DNA from: Acetivibrio clariflavus DSM 19732 | GTDB taxonomy: Bacteria > Bacillota > Clostridia > Acetivibrionales > Acetivibrionaceae | DNA: 64,000 bases | Assembly (NCBI RefSeq): GCF_000237085.1 | Contig: NC_016627.1 | Coordinates: forward strand, 1,054,001 to 1,118,000 | Direction of reading: 5' to 3' | Part shown: positions 19,315 to 30,266 of the stretch, piece by piece | Layout: the number at the start of each line of letters is the position of its first letter | Numbering within the stretch: position 1 is the first letter of the stretch | The notes under the pieces: generated by a model | Database searches by the model: none | What the model was told of the DNA's origin: nothing | Seen by the model: only the letters and a program-made list of their open reading frames with translations | Made by a program: the position numbers and the translations under genes

Positions 19315-19531
19315 AATAATCACCTCGGTATATATTATGTAAACTATGTATGAAGTGTTACTTTTTCTGATGTTTAAGCTAAAGAGTAGAATTACTGTTA
19401 ACATTTGATTTATAAAGAAAAAGGATAAGAAAATTCTTAATTATAAAACCGGGGAAGTAAATTATTGGCTGACTTTATAATTTTTTTGGATATTTTTGGG
19501 CTAAAGTATTTTAATATATTGATTTATATTA

Positions 19532-19540
19532 TGTTATAAT
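19532..19540 (+). promoter_or_regulatory. Extended -10 promoter element
   Basis: TGTTATAAT about 108 bp upstream of the gene at 19648. It is a perfect extended -10; no strong -35 is seen. Confidence 0.5.
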
Positions 19541-19647
19541 GATATGTATAATTAAATATATAAATGAAAAAGAAATATTATCATTTGCTATAATCTTTTG
19601 CCGGTTTGATAATATTATTAAAAAAATAAATATAATGAGAGGGATAT

Positions 19648-22230
19648 ATGTCTGCTTTTGAAAGGATTAAATCGGGTATACCAAGTTTGGACAAGGTTCT
19701 GGACAATATCAGACTTGGAGATAATGTAGTCATTCAGGTAACTTGTTTGAATGATTTTAAAAGAATAGTGGATCCCTTTGTAAATCAATCTATAGAGGAT
19801 AAAAGAAATATCATTTATATTCGTTTTTCCAGTCATGAACCTTTATTGGAACATCGGGAAGGTCTTAAGATTTACCAGCTAAATGCCAATCAAGGCTTTG
19901 AAGTATTTACGGTTGAGGTTCACAATATAATCAAGAAGGAAGGAACCGAGGCCTTTTATGTGTTTGACTCTCTTTCGGATTTACAGGTTGCCTGGTCTAC
20001 AGACCTGATGATGGGTAATTTCTTTTGCGTAACCTGTCCTTATTTGTTTGAACTTGATACTGTGGCGTTGTTTCCGGTATTAAGAGGACATCACGACTTT
20101 ACGACAATTGCCCGTATTCAGGAAACTACTCAATTGTTTATCGATGTACACTCCAATGAAAAAGATACCTTTATACATCCTATAAAAGTATGGAACCGAT
20201 ATTTGCCGGACATGTATTTACCTTACAGGTTAAATGACGACAACCAGTTGGAAGCCTTAACTAATAGTGTGGATTTGGCTGATTACTATAACCTCATTCA
20301 CAATGAGCAAAGAATACAGTCGGAACAGAATATTGACAGCTATGACCGGTTTTTCAGAGAGGCTAAGGAATCTTACTATAGAGGAGAAATTACAGAGTTG
20401 ACAGTAAATAAAATAATCCGCAGCATGATGACACGGGATAACAAGATGGCTTCTCTGATAAAAGAAGAATTTAGCCCCGAGGATTACTTTTATATCAAGG
20501 AAAGAATGATAGGTACCGGAACAATTGGAGGAAAAGCCTGCGGGATGCTTTTGGCAAGGAAAATGGTTGCAAACTACCTGCCTGAGTATGGTAAATATTT
20601 AGAACCTCAAGATTCTTATTATATTGGAACAGACATTTTCTATTCCTATATTGTGGAAAATAAACTTTGGAAACTGCGTATTTTACAGCGCAGTGAGGAA
20701 CACTATTTTGACAAGGCAGAGGAATTGAGAAATGTCATTCTAAACGGTAAATTTCCCGAGTCGGTTCGGGCTCAATTCAGAAGAATGCTGGACTATTTCG
20801 GACAAATTCCCATTATTGTGCGTTCGAGCAGTTTCCTTGAAGACGGATTTGGAAACGCTTTTGCAGGAAAATATGAGTCAGTATTCTGTGTTAACGCGTG
20901 CAGTCCGGAAGACAGGCTTTTGCAATTTGAAGATGCAGTGCGAAGGGTATATGCCAGCACAATGGACAGGTCGGCTTTGGAATACCGCAAACAGCGGGGA
21001 TTGGATAAAATGGATGAGCAAATGGCAATTCTGGTTCAGCGTGTCAGCGGAACGAAATTTGACAAGTATTATATGCCTTGTGCTGCAGGGGTTGGATTTT
21101 CTTATAGCGTATACCGATGGAGTGATGAACTCAGTGCTGAGGCAGGGCTGTTGCGTTTAGTTGCAGGCTTGGGTACAAAGGCGGTTGACAGGACGGGTGT
21201 TGATTATCCCAGACTGGTAAATTTGGATTCTCCCCAAAGTACTACCTTAATAAGATCCAGTGACAAACACCGTTTTTCACAGCGAAGAATGGATGTTATC
21301 GATCTGCAAAAAAATGAGGTTAGAGAGATTTCGGTAAGCGATTTGATTCCTGAACTTCCCGACTGGTATTTGAAGCTTATTTGTGAGCATGATTATGAAA
21401 CCGAGAGAATGTTTTATGAAAGCGGAAGGCCAAGAAGCATTCTTTTTGTATCCTGTGATGAAATAGTTAAGAAAAAAGAGCTTATGAAAATGATGAAAGA
21501 TATCTTGTCCACCCTTGAAGAGCATTACGGAAATCCGGTAGATATTGAATATACAATTAATTTTAGAAAAGATGGAGCCTTTACCGTAAATATTCTCCAG
21601 TGCAGACCCATGTCTGTATGGCAGAGTGGTACAAATCAGGAAATCCCGGAGATTGAGAAAGACAAAACCCTGCTTAAAGTCAATCAAACCTTTATGGGGA
21701 ATTCGTCAAAAATAGATATTGATGTTGTTGTGTGGATTGACTCCAAAAAGTATCACTGCTATCCTTATAATCAGAAAAGTTCAATTTGCAGTGTGATATC
21801 TAAAATTAACAAATATTATGCAGGAACCGATAAAAAACTTATGCTTGTAAGTCCCGGACGTATCGGAACTTCATCCCCGGATTTGGGTGTTCCGGTTGTG
21901 TTTTCGGATATATCCAATTTTAAAATTTTATGCGAATATGCAGATACGGAAATAGGATTTATTCCCGAATTATCCTATGGCAGTCATATGTTTCAGGATA
22001 TTGTGGAGACAGAGATGTTTTATGTGGCAGTTATGGGCACAGAACAAAACGGCACCGAAATATTCAGGAAAGAGTTTTTCAGGGATGAAATTTCAGTTTT
22101 AAAAGATATTGTTCCTAATGCTGAAACCTATTCAGACATCATTAAAGTTTATGAGTTTAGTTCTGCAAAATCTTTAAAACTGTATGCCGATTTTAAGAAA
22201 AGAACTGTTATTTGCGGTATAAACATCTGA
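19648..22230 (+). CDS. PEP/pyruvate-binding protein with degenerate KaiC-like N-terminal domain
   Basis: 860 residues, cytosolic. Residues 1-230 resemble a KaiC/RadA-type RecA fold (IKSGIPSLDKVLDNIRLGDN) but lack the Walker A GxxGxGKT loop. Residues about 285-660 are a PPDK_N-type PEP/pyruvate-binding, ATP-grasp-like domain (GTGTIGGKACGMLLARKM, IIVRSSSFLEDGFGNAFAGK, NILQCRPMSVWQ). The C-terminal ~190 residues hold an LVSPGRIGTSSPDLGVPV segment. The swivelling phosphohistidine domain and PEP-utilising barrel of PEP synthase or PPDK are absent, so it cannot run the complete reaction alone. It may be a phosphotransferase or regulatory relative. GAGAGGG precedes the ATG. Confidence 0.75.
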   Translation: MSAFERIKSGIPSLDKVLDNIRLGDNVVIQVTCLNDFKRIVDPFVNQSIEDKRNIIYIRFSSHEPLLEHREGLKIYQLNANQGFEVFTVEVHNIIKKEGTEAFYVFDSLSDLQVAWSTDLMMGNFFCVTCPYLFELDTVALFPVLRGHHDFTTIARIQETTQLFIDVHSNEKDTFIHPIKVWNRYLPDMYLPYRLNDDNQLEALTNSVDLADYYNLIHNEQRIQSEQNIDSYDRFFREAKESYYRGEITELTVNKIIRSMMTRDNKMASLIKEEFSPEDYFYIKERMIGTGTIGGKACGMLLARKMVANYLPEYGKYLEPQDSYYIGTDIFYSYIVENKLWKLRILQRSEEHYFDKAEELRNVILNGKFPESVRAQFRRMLDYFGQIPIIVRSSSFLEDGFGNAFAGKYESVFCVNACSPEDRLLQFEDAVRRVYASTMDRSALEYRKQRGLDKMDEQMAILVQRVSGTKFDKYYMPCAAGVGFSYSVYRWSDELSAEAGLLRLVAGLGTKAVDRTGVDYPRLVNLDSPQSTTLIRSSDKHRFSQRRMDVIDLQKNEVREISVSDLIPELPDWYLKLICEHDYETERMFYESGRPRSILFVSCDEIVKKKELMKMMKDILSTLEEHYGNPVDIEYTINFRKDGAFTVNILQCRPMSVWQSGTNQEIPEIEKDKTLLKVNQTFMGNSSKIDIDVVVWIDSKKYHCYPYNQKSSICSVISKINKYYAGTDKKLMLVSPGRIGTSSPDLGVPVVFSDISNFKILCEYADTEIGFIPELSYGSHMFQDIVETEMFYVAVMGTEQNGTEIFRKEFFRDEISVLKDIVPNAETYSDIIKVYEFSSAKSLKLYADFKKRTVICGINI

Positions 22231-22343
22231 ATAGAAGATAAAATAAAACTGTATCGGCAAACCGGAATGTAAAGGAATTGATTTTGAAACTAATCAAATT
22301 TTTATAATGTTATACAACTTTATAAAAAAAGGAGAAGTGGGTT

Positions 22344-23519
22344 ATGAATAATTTTGATTTTTGCAGTCCGACCTATTTTGTATTCGGTAAACAGAGGGAA
22401 AACGAGACGGGAAAATATGTTGCAAAATTCGGAGGAAAGAAGGTTTTGCTTCATTACGGCAGTGAATCGGCAAAAAAATCGGGACTCTTGGACAGAGTTA
22501 AAAGGTCTTTGGAACAGGAAAATATATCCTATGTGGAACTGGGAGGAGTAAAGCCCAATCCAAGAAGCGGGCTGGTATATGAAGGTATATCCCTATGCAG
22601 GAAAGAACAGGTGGACTTTATCCTGGCAGTCGGAGGAGGAAGTGTTATCGATTCTGCAAAGGCTATTGCCATGGGGGTATTATATGACGGAGATTTTTGG
22701 GACTTTTTCAGCGGCAAATTGCCAGAGGAAGCTCTGCCGATAGGTACTGTTTTGACCATAGCAGCTGCTGGCAGTGAAGGGTCTCCGCATACTGTTATTA
22801 CTAAAGAAGAGGGAATGCTCAAAAGAGGTGCCGGTGGAGAATGTCTTCGTCCCAAGTTTTCAATTTTGAATCCGGAACTTACAATGACACTTCCGGCATA
22901 TCAGACAGCGTGCGGTGCAGTGGATATCATGGCCCATGTATTTGAACGCTATTTTACCAATACAAAAGAAGTAGAGTTTACCGACCGGTTGTGTGAAGCG
23001 GTATTATTGACAATGGTAAATGAGACTCCAAAGGCAATAAAAAATCCTAATGATTACGGAGCCCGGGCAAATATCATGTGGGCAGGCATGGTGGCACACA
23101 ATAACCTTGTGGGTGTAGGAAGAGAGCAGGATTGGAACAGTCACATGATAGAACATGAACTGTCAGCCTTATATGACTGTGCCCATGGTGCAGGTCTGGC
23201 AGTTATAGTTCCTGCATGGATGTCCTATGTGGTAGAACACCATGACTGTATGAAGTTTGCTCAGATGGCTGTGAGAGTATTCGGATGCCAGATGGATTTT
23301 GAAAATCCAAAAGCAACGGCATTAGAAGGAATAAGTGCATTAAAGCGATTCTTTTCTTCCATAGGAATGCCTATTAATTTTAAAGAGTTAGGTGCAAAGA
23401 AAGAGGATATACCTCTCCTTGTAGAAAAATTAGGCATAGGAGACGGTAAAACCGGAGGTTTCTTACCCTTGGACAAAAAGGCAATTACAGCTATTTATGA
23501 ATTGGCAGCAGCAGAATAA
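22344..23519 (+). CDS. Iron-containing alcohol dehydrogenase (butanol dehydrogenase type)
   Basis: 391 residues, family III Fe-ADH of the BdhA/YqhD branch, reducing aldehydes with NAD(P)H. The nucleotide-binding motif is VGGGSVIDSAKAIAMG (about 93-108). The metal ligands lie in ACGAVDIMAHVFERY (Asp and His) and IEHELSALYDCAHGAGLAV (His residues, about 272-290). GGAGAAG precedes the ATG. It is followed by a terminator at 23560, so it is probably transcribed separately from the uronate genes downstream. Likely role: aldehyde-to-alcohol reduction in fermentation. Confidence 0.92.
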   Translation: MNNFDFCSPTYFVFGKQRENETGKYVAKFGGKKVLLHYGSESAKKSGLLDRVKRSLEQENISYVELGGVKPNPRSGLVYEGISLCRKEQVDFILAVGGGSVIDSAKAIAMGVLYDGDFWDFFSGKLPEEALPIGTVLTIAAAGSEGSPHTVITKEEGMLKRGAGGECLRPKFSILNPELTMTLPAYQTACGAVDIMAHVFERYFTNTKEVEFTDRLCEAVLLTMVNETPKAIKNPNDYGARANIMWAGMVAHNNLVGVGREQDWNSHMIEHELSALYDCAHGAGLAVIVPAWMSYVVEHHDCMKFAQMAVRVFGCQMDFENPKATALEGISALKRFFSSIGMPINFKELGAKKEDIPLLVEKLGIGDGKTGGFLPLDKKAITAIYELAAAE

Positions 23520-23559
23520 AAAATGGATTTGTAAAATGTAGCATCTAGAGATGAAAAAT

Positions 23560-23622
23560 ACTTCCACTTTTTTGCGGAGGACACTTATGGGTGTTGCAGC
23601 AAAACTTAAGTGGAAGTTTTTT
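23560..23622 (+). terminator. Terminator after alcohol dehydrogenase
   Basis: Stem ACTTCCACTT / AAGTGGAAGT (23560-23569 with 23608-23617), with an inner small hairpin, followed by TTTTT. Confidence 0.8.
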
Positions 23623-23759
23623 ATGCTTAAATGAAGGTGATTCAACGGATAATTCGGATAAGGTTGCGCAGCAATATTTAAAATATTATAAGAAATAAAT
23701 ACAATGAAAATGGCAAATTTTATTATATAATTATTCCTGTAAGGATGGTGAGATGGAGC

Positions 23760-25379
23760 ATGAAATTAAGCAAGCATGCTTTAAAGGATTATACATTGTG
23801 GGAGAAGGCAGATATTGAACTGCCCAAGTACAATATTGATGAAATGGTTTGTAAGACGAAAGAGAATCCCACATGGGTACACTTTGGAGGTGGAAATCTA
23901 TTTAAAGGCTTTATCGCCGTATTACAGGATACATTATTGGAAAAAGGAAAGAGCGATACCGGAATTATAGCCGTTGTAACTTATAATTTGGAGGTTGTGG
24001 ACAAGATATACAGGGCCTATGATAATTTAGGGCTGCTGGTTGTTATGAATTCTGACGGGAGCCTTAAAAAAAGGGTGATAGGCAGCGTTGCGGAATGTTT
24101 AAAAGGTGACGCAAAAGAAAAAAATGATTGGGATAGACTGCAACTAATATTTAGTGAACCTTCACTGCAAATGGTTAGCTTTACCATTACTGAAAAGGGA
24201 TATGCTCTATACGATATATCCGGCAATTTTTATCCTGATGTAAGATTGGATATAGAAAACGGACCGGCTTGTCCAAAGCACATAATATCAAAAGTTGCCT
24301 CACTGCTATATGTAAGATACATAAGGGGAGAGCTTCCCATTGCTCTTGTCAGTATGGACAACTGTTCTCAAAATGGGGAAATTCTTAAAAAATCGATTGT
24401 TACTATTGTTAATGAGTGGGTTGATAGAGGCTTTGTAGACCCGAAATTTCTGGAATATTTGAATAATCCATTGAAAGTATCTTTTCCCTGGTCTATGATT
24501 GATAAAATAACTCCAAGACCTTCGGAAAAAGTGAAAAACGCCCTGAATAGTATTGGCTTCGAGAGCACTGAAATAATTTGTACCGATAAAAAGACTTTTA
24601 TTGCGCCTTTTGTAAATACCGAACCATCACAGTACCTTGTCATTGAAGATAGTTTTCCAAACGGAAGAATGCCTTTAGAGGAAGCAGGAGTAATTTTTAC
24701 CGACAGGAATACGGTAAATTTGGCTGAAAAAATGAAGGTGGGAACATGTCTTAACCCGCTTCATACTGCACTTGCAATATTCGGCTGTCTTCTGGGTTAT
24801 CAAACTATAGCTGAGGAAATGAAGGATAAGCATTTGCGAAAATTGATAGAAAAAATAGGGTGTGCGGAAGGTCTACCTGTTGCTGCTGATCCCGGAATAA
24901 TAAATCCTGAGGATTTTCTTGATGAAGTAATAAATGTAAGACTTCCCAATCCCTTTATTCCCGATACGCCCAAAAGAATTGCTACCGACACATCACAGAA
25001 AATACCCGTAAGATTCGGTGAAACAATAAAGACATACGCTCAGAGGCCGGACCTGGATGTTAAAAATCTCTTATATATTCCTCTTGTAATAGCAGGATGG
25101 TGCAGGTATTTAATGGGCTTGGATGATTGCGGTGAGTATATGGAGCTAAGTCCTGATCCGATGATGGATGAGCTTAAAAGCTATGTCTTAGGAATTGAAT
25201 TTGGAAATGCAGATTCGGTAGGCGACAAATTGAGACCGTTCTTGTCTAATGAAAAGCTTTTTGGCATTAACCTTTATGCAGCAGGATTGGGTGAAAAAGT
25301 TGAGGGCCTTGTAAAAGAAATGATATCAGAACGACATGCCGTTAGAAAAACATTGGAAAAGTATTTGGATGAGTTTTGA
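23760..25379 (+). CDS. uxuB: Mannitol dehydrogenase family protein, probable fructuronate reductase
   Basis: About 539 residues of the polyol-specific long-chain dehydrogenase family. An N-terminal Rossmann part (HFGGGNLFKGFIAVLQD) is followed by a C-terminal helical part with the substrate Lys in FPWSMIDKITPRP and later CLNPLHTALAIFG. It reduces D-fructuronate to D-mannonate with NADH. The start was set at ATG 23760 to match the family N-terminus (MKLSKHALKDYTLWEKA) and the GGTGAG site; an upstream in-frame ATG at 23745 overlaps the site. The alpha-glucuronidase gene follows after 48 bp, supporting uronate rather than mannitol as substrate. Confidence 0.85.
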   Translation: MKLSKHALKDYTLWEKADIELPKYNIDEMVCKTKENPTWVHFGGGNLFKGFIAVLQDTLLEKGKSDTGIIAVVTYNLEVVDKIYRAYDNLGLLVVMNSDGSLKKRVIGSVAECLKGDAKEKNDWDRLQLIFSEPSLQMVSFTITEKGYALYDISGNFYPDVRLDIENGPACPKHIISKVASLLYVRYIRGELPIALVSMDNCSQNGEILKKSIVTIVNEWVDRGFVDPKFLEYLNNPLKVSFPWSMIDKITPRPSEKVKNALNSIGFESTEIICTDKKTFIAPFVNTEPSQYLVIEDSFPNGRMPLEEAGVIFTDRNTVNLAEKMKVGTCLNPLHTALAIFGCLLGYQTIAEEMKDKHLRKLIEKIGCAEGLPVAADPGIINPEDFLDEVINVRLPNPFIPDTPKRIATDTSQKIPVRFGETIKTYAQRPDLDVKNLLYIPLVIAGWCRYLMGLDDCGEYMELSPDPMMDELKSYVLGIEFGNADSVGDKLRPFLSNEKLFGINLYAAGLGEKVEGLVKEMISERHAVRKTLEKYLDEF

Positions 25380-25427
25380 CATAAAAATCACTTTTAGTTT
25401 TTTATCTTATAAGATGAGGAGGCAAGT

Positions 25428-27521
25428 ATGAACAATACTGATGCAATAATGGAGAGAAGGAAGGACAACGGTTATTACTGTTGGCTGGAGTATGGAAAGC
25501 TGGAAGATGTGGAGCTGAAAAATATCTACCGTAAATGGTGTGCGAATATAGTGAAGTTTGGGGATACCCCATTAATTAAATGCGCAGTGAAAGAACTGAT
25601 TATAGGTATAGAGAATATGCTTGGAATTAGTCCGGAGATTGTAAGTATTCCTATAGAACCGTCTTTTATTACAGTTGGCACACTGGGACAAAACCCGATT
25701 ATAGATAAAGCTGTTGGTGAAAATGAACGAAAAGATATTATGGAAGATGGTTTTCTTATAAAAAATATTAAAACAGAAGATAAAGATTATATAGTTGTGA
25801 CCGGTATAAACGATAAAGGTGTGCTATACGGTGTGTTTGTCCTTTTGCGACTTTTACGCATGCAAAAGGATATAAGAGATATTCGAAAAATTGAAAACCC
25901 CTATTTTCAAATGAGGATGCTGAATCATTGGGATAATATGGATGGAAGTATAGAAAGGGGGTATGCAGGAAACTCCATTTTCTATAAAGACAACAAATTT
26001 ACAGATGATACCGCCAGAGTCAGAGATTATGCCAGGCTTTTAGGTTCAATAGGAATAAACGGTATTGTTATTAACAATGTAAATGTACATAAATACGAAA
26101 CAAGACTTATTACAAAAGAATATCTTCCTGATGCTAAAAAATTGGCGGAAATATTCAGAGAGTACGGAATTAGGATATATTTCAGTATCAATTTTGCAAG
26201 TCCCATAGAGATAGGAGGTCTTGATACAGCAGATCCTCTTGATGAAAAGGTAAAAAAATGGTGGTGTGATAAAGCAGGAGAAATCTATAGCTATATACCT
26301 GACTTTGGAGGATTCCTCGTAAAAGCCGATTCAGAGTTCAGACCCGGGCCTTTTACATATAATCGCAATCATGCCGATGGCGCAAATATGTTGGCAGCTG
26401 CATTAAAACCTTTCGGAGGAGTGGTGATATGGAGATGCTTTGTTTATAACTGTATGCAAGATTGGCGAGATTACAAGACTGACAGAGCTAAGGCAGCCTA
26501 TGACAATTTTAAGCCTTTGGACGGGATGTTTGACGATAATGTAATATTGCAGATTAAGAACGGACCAATGGATTTTCAGGTGCGCGAACCGGTATCGCCG
26601 CTTTTTGGAGGACTTAAAAAGACAAATGTCAATCTTGAAGTTCAAATAACTCAGGAATATACAGGACAGCAAAAGCATTTGTGTTATCTTATTCCTATGT
26701 GGAAGGAAGTTTTGGATTTTGACACCTATGCCAGAGGAAAAGGCACCACTGTTAAAAAGATTGTCAGAGGCTCTGTTTTCAATAACAAGTATGGAGGGGT
26801 AGCAGGAGTTGCCAATGTGGGCGATGATGACAATTGGACAGGTTTACAGTTGGCACAGTCCAACCTGTATGGGTATGGGCGACTTGTATGGAATCCGGAT
26901 TTAACTTCGGAGGAAATAGCTGAGGAATGGGTAAGGCTGACCTTTTCCAACGATAAGGAAGTTGTGGATACTGTTTCAGATATGCTGCTGAAATCCTGGC
27001 ATATTTATGAGAGTTACACGTCTCCTTTAGGTATAGGCTGGATGGTAAATCCTCATCATCACTATGGTCCTAACGTAGACGGATATGAATATGACAAGTG
27101 GGGGACATACCATCGTGCCGACTATAAAGCTATAGGCGTTGACCGTACAGTAAAATCCGGTACCGGTTATACCGGTCAGTATCATAAGGAAGTGCGGGAT
27201 ATGTATGAAAACATTGATACTTGTCCCCAGGAACTTTTACTCTTTTTCCACAGAATTCCTTATACCTATAAGCTTAAATCGGGAGAGACTCTCATTCAGT
27301 ATATTTACAATACTCATTTTGATGGTGTGGAACAGGCAATAAAACTTAAAGAACAATGGCAAAGTATCAAGGGTAAAGTTAAAAACGAAATATACGAGCA
27401 TGTACTCCATAGACTTGAAGGTCAGATTGAACATGCAAAGGAGTGGAGGGATGTTATAAATACGTATTTTTACAGGAAAACCGGAATAGGCGATGAACTT
27501 GGAAGAAAAATTTATGATTAA
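25428..27521 (+). CDS. aguA: Alpha-glucuronidase, GH67
   Basis: 697 residues, typical of GH67, with no signal peptide, so intracellular. It removes (4-O-methyl-)glucuronic acid from xylo-oligosaccharides imported after xylan breakdown. Recognisable are the catalytic barrel segment [15 protein letters not shown] with the acid Glu, the later [20 protein letters not shown] carrying conserved acidic residues, and the C-terminal [20 protein letters not shown] block. GAGGAGGC precedes the ATG. It forms a unit with the upstream fructuronate reductase: released glucuronate is isomerised to fructuronate and then reduced. Confidence 0.95.
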   Translation: MNNTDAIMERRKDNGYYCWLEYGKLEDVELKNIYRKWCANIVKFGDTPLIKCAVKELIIGIENMLGISPEIVSIPIEPSFITVGTLGQNPIIDKAVGENERKDIMEDGFLIKNIKTEDKDYIVVTGINDKGVLYGVFVLLRLLRMQKDIRDIRKIENPYFQMRMLNHWDNMDGSIERGYAGNSIFYKDNKFTDDTARVRDYARLLGSIGINGIVINNVNVHKYETRLITKEYLPDAKKLAEIFREYGIRIYFSINFASPIEIGGLDTADPLDEKVKKWWCDKAGEIYSYIPDFGGFLVKADSEFRPGPFTYNRNHADGANMLAAALKPFGGVVIWRCFVYNCMQDWRDYKTDRAKAAYDNFKPLDGMFDDNVILQIKNGPMDFQVREPVSPLFGGLKKTNVNLEVQITQEYTGQQKHLCYLIPMWKEVLDFDTYARGKGTTVKKIVRGSVFNNKYGGVAGVANVGDDDNWTGLQLAQSNLYGYGRLVWNPDLTSEEIAEEWVRLTFSNDKEVVDTVSDMLLKSWHIYESYTSPLGIGWMVNPHHHYGPNVDGYEYDKWGTYHRADYKAIGVDRTVKSGTGYTGQYHKEVRDMYENIDTCPQELLLFFHRIPYTYKLKSGETLIQYIYNTHFDGVEQAIKLKEQWQSIKGKVKNEIYEHVLHRLEGQIEHAKEWRDVINTYFYRKTGIGDELGRKIYD

Positions 27522-27592
27522 AATTATAGTGATAAAAATAGAAATATTGGAGAAATTAGCCATAGATGCTGTGAATGATGGACTAGATTAAT

Positions 27593-27629
27593 AGGAAGAG
27601 CTAAGGGATGTAGGGCTCTTCCTTTTTTG
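27593..27629 (+). terminator. Terminator of the glucuronate unit
   Basis: Stem GGAAGAGC / GCTCTTCC (27594-27601 with 27615-27622) followed by TTTTTT. The opposite-strand gene at 27648 converges here, so it may be used in both directions. Confidence 0.9.
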
Positions 27630-27647
27630 TTTCTGAATGTTGAATTA

Positions 27648-29813
27648 TTACAATAGATCATCAACATTGTTTTTATCTACCACTTCAAGTCGTGTCCAAA
27701 TAATTTCTTCCTCAGGTTTTTTGCCTGTGACAAGCATATTATATAGGTATACGATAGGGTCATGACCCTGGCCGAAAGGATCCTGGCCAATGGCTGCAGC
27801 AATTATACCTTTTCTGATATATTCATATATTTCTTTGTTATAATCAAAGCATACAATGAAAGTTTTTCCGGTAAAACCCATATCTTCTACAGCTTTTGCC
27901 GAAGCAGCCATTGTTCCTCCGGTATTAAATATACCACGAATGTTGCTGTTTTTTCTGAGAAATTCTTTAACTGTATTGTAAGTTTGCTCAGGATTATCAG
28001 CACATCGAGCTTCATCAAAAACTTTTATACCCTTATGTTTTTTTAGCTCAGCAAGAATAGTATCCCTTCTGGTTTTATGAACGAAAGCATCAAGTCCTCC
28101 CGTTAGCAATACCACCTCGCCTTTTCCGTCGAGGGCTTTTGACATAAGGCGTGCCGCGAGAGTTCCCGCCGAATTTACATTAGGACCAAAATAAGCCACT
28201 CGCTTGGTTTTTTCAGGGAAATCACAGTTGTATACCATAAAAGGAATACCTTTATTATGTGCTGTTTCTAACAAAGGAATAAGCTCCGGAACAAAACCCG
28301 GTACAATTATTCCGTCAGAACCGTTTTTGATGGCTTCTTCCGTAGCTTTTATTATTTGCGGACCTACATCTTTTTGAATACCGTGATAATCTATAACAAC
28401 ATTTTTATCGGACAGTACTTTTTTTGCATATAAAACACCTTGACGAACACCGTACCAAAATTCATGGTCCAATGGGGATATAAAGGTTATATGAAGTTGT
28501 TTCGCACTGACTTCTTCAACCGGGACAACCGATGTTTGGAATTTTTTTACCAAATGTTCTATACCTGTAAGCATGTTTTGCAGGGATGAAGTATAATTGT
28601 TGATTTCTTCAAGCTCTGCAAGCTCTTCCTCTGTAACAGCAGCAACTTCTTGAGTTTTTGTGGATATATCCTCAGAAGCCTGATGAAGCCGGAGACTGCT
28701 TTCTCTTATTTCATGCGTGCTGTTGTTGATCAAAGTGACTTCACTGTAAACCTTCTTTATATCAGTTTCTAATGAATTGGCACTATTGCTGATAATTTCG
28801 AAGGATTCCCTGATTGAGTTAAATATTTCTTTACTGGCACCATAACTTTCAACACAACTGTCGATACTGCTGCTAACATAAGAACTGCTGCGCTCTATAT
28901 TTTTCAAAATTGAATTTATTTTACCGATACTATCTTTTGTTGCCGATGATAATAGATTCATTTCATGGGCAACTACAGCAAAACCTTTTCCTGATTCCCC
29001 GGCTTTCGCTGCTTCAACAGAAGCATTAAGCCCTAAAAGCTTTAATTGCTCACTGATCTGTATAATAAATTTACCTATCTGATCTATTTGGGTAACATCC
29101 TCATTCAGCTTTTTAATATAATCCGAAGTGGTATTGAGATTATCGGATATAATATTTAACTGCTCATAGTATTCATCTAAATTTTGCACGCCGATTGATG
29201 TTGCTTGTACTGTTTTTTCAACAGATTTTTCTACTTCTTCAACACTGCGAGTGATACTCTCAATTCTTTTTCCCACTTCATCAATTTTTGCCATAGCCTC
29301 TCCCATGAGCTTAGATTGCTCTTGGGCTTTTTCGGCAACATTTCCCATACTTACTGCTATTTGCTCATTACCCAAATAGCTGTTGTTCATACTTTTTGAT
29401 ACATTATCTATTGCATCGGAAATGGTTATTATATTGGTTTTGGTTAATTCTATAAAACTTAACAGATTTGATTTCATGTCATTGAAGGCTCTGGCTAAAA
29501 TTTCGAGTCCGCGAACTTCGTCCGGAAGTATATCACTTATATTTAATTTACCATGAGCCAAAAGTTCTGCTTGCTTGTTTACTGTATTTACTGATTTGAA
29601 AAAGTTGTGCAAAGTAGCAAACAATGCGATGGTTAATATGAGTTCAATAGCTATAATAACCATAAGAATGGGCTTGGTTGCAGAAGATGAAAATAATCCT
29701 GTATACAAGGTAAATATTGAAAAAATGAGAAATATCAGCAAAAGAGTTGATAGCGAGTAAATAAGCGTTTTGGTAAAATTTTTGCTGGACATATGTTGTT
29801 TTTGGTTATTCAT
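27648..29813 (-). CDS. Methyl-accepting chemotaxis protein with C-terminal sugar-binding-protein domain
   Basis: 721 residues. Two N-terminal membrane helices (about 16-38 and 47-70) are separated by only about ten residues. Then come a HAMP-like region and a long helical signalling domain (about 120-430) with the conserved hairpin tip ([14 protein letters not shown] and [16 protein letters not shown]). Residues about 450-715 form a complete type 1 periplasmic-binding-protein fold of the ribose/galactose family ([65 protein letters not shown]). No helix follows the signalling domain, so this ligand-binding domain should be cytosolic. The start ATG follows GGAGGAG. It is divergent from a GGDEF/EAL protein. 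Confidence 0.88.
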   Translation of the reverse strand: MNNQKQHMSSKNFTKTLIYSLSTLLLIFLIFSIFTLYTGLFSSSATKPILMVIIAIELILTIALFATLHNFFKSVNTVNKQAELLAHGKLNISDILPDEVRGLEILARAFNDMKSNLLSFIELTKTNIITISDAIDNVSKSMNNSYLGNEQIAVSMGNVAEKAQEQSKLMGEAMAKIDEVGKRIESITRSVEEVEKSVEKTVQATSIGVQNLDEYYEQLNIISDNLNTTSDYIKKLNEDVTQIDQIGKFIIQISEQLKLLGLNASVEAAKAGESGKGFAVVAHEMNLLSSATKDSIGKINSILKNIERSSSYVSSSIDSCVESYGASKEIFNSIRESFEIISNSANSLETDIKKVYSEVTLINNSTHEIRESSLRLHQASEDISTKTQEVAAVTEEELAELEEINNYTSSLQNMLTGIEHLVKKFQTSVVPVEEVSAKQLHITFISPLDHEFWYGVRQGVLYAKKVLSDKNVVIDYHGIQKDVGPQIIKATEEAIKNGSDGIIVPGFVPELIPLLETAHNKGIPFMVYNCDFPEKTKRVAYFGPNVNSAGTLAARLMSKALDGKGEVVLLTGGLDAFVHKTRRDTILAELKKHKGIKVFDEARCADNPEQTYNTVKEFLRKNSNIRGIFNTGGTMAASAKAVEDMGFTGKTFIVCFDYNKEIYEYIRKGIIAAAIGQDPFGQGHDPIVYLYNMLVTGKKPEEEIIWTRLEVVDKNNVDDLL

Positions 29814-30266
29814 AAAAACTCCTCCGTTTGACGAAATATTCCAGACATATGAGAGAACGTCAAATGTATATATTCTTTCATACTATCTGTGTTAACAATT
29901 TTTTATCTGATTACAAAACCAATAATACAGTAAAAAGTATTAATAATTAAAATTAACATAATATATGCATATCCCTACTTAATTTATATATCGGTTTAAA
30001 TCGGAATAAAATTAACATTTAAGAGTATTTTATGTTGTTAAAAATATGTAATAAAAACAGTGGATAGAGGTTAGGGAATATGTTATAATAAACACGTTAA
30101 ATTTTTCTCGAGAAGCTAAAACTTTTATTTATTATATCGATTGAAGATATCGGATAATTCTGTTTATAGAAAGATAAATGTTAAGTAGATTCTTATTGAT
30201 TTAGAGAAATCAAGTAAATAAAAATTCTTTTGCACCTGTATTATAATTTTATTGGGGATTTTTCGG
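29814..30266. other. Divergent promoter region between chemoreceptor and GGDEF/EAL gene
   Basis: About 450 bp, AT-rich. An extended -10 TGTTATAAT lies at 30081-30089 pointing right, leaving a leader of about 175 nt before the GGDEF/EAL gene. A small palindrome TTCTCGAGAA lies in that leader near 30107. No cyclic-di-GMP riboswitch signature (GGCAAACC with a GNRA-like partner) was found. Confidence 0.45.

Noticed and set aside
29814-30266. Cyclic-di-GMP riboswitch ahead of the GGDEF-EAL gene
   Set aside because: The leader is long enough, but none of the conserved GEMM motifs is present.
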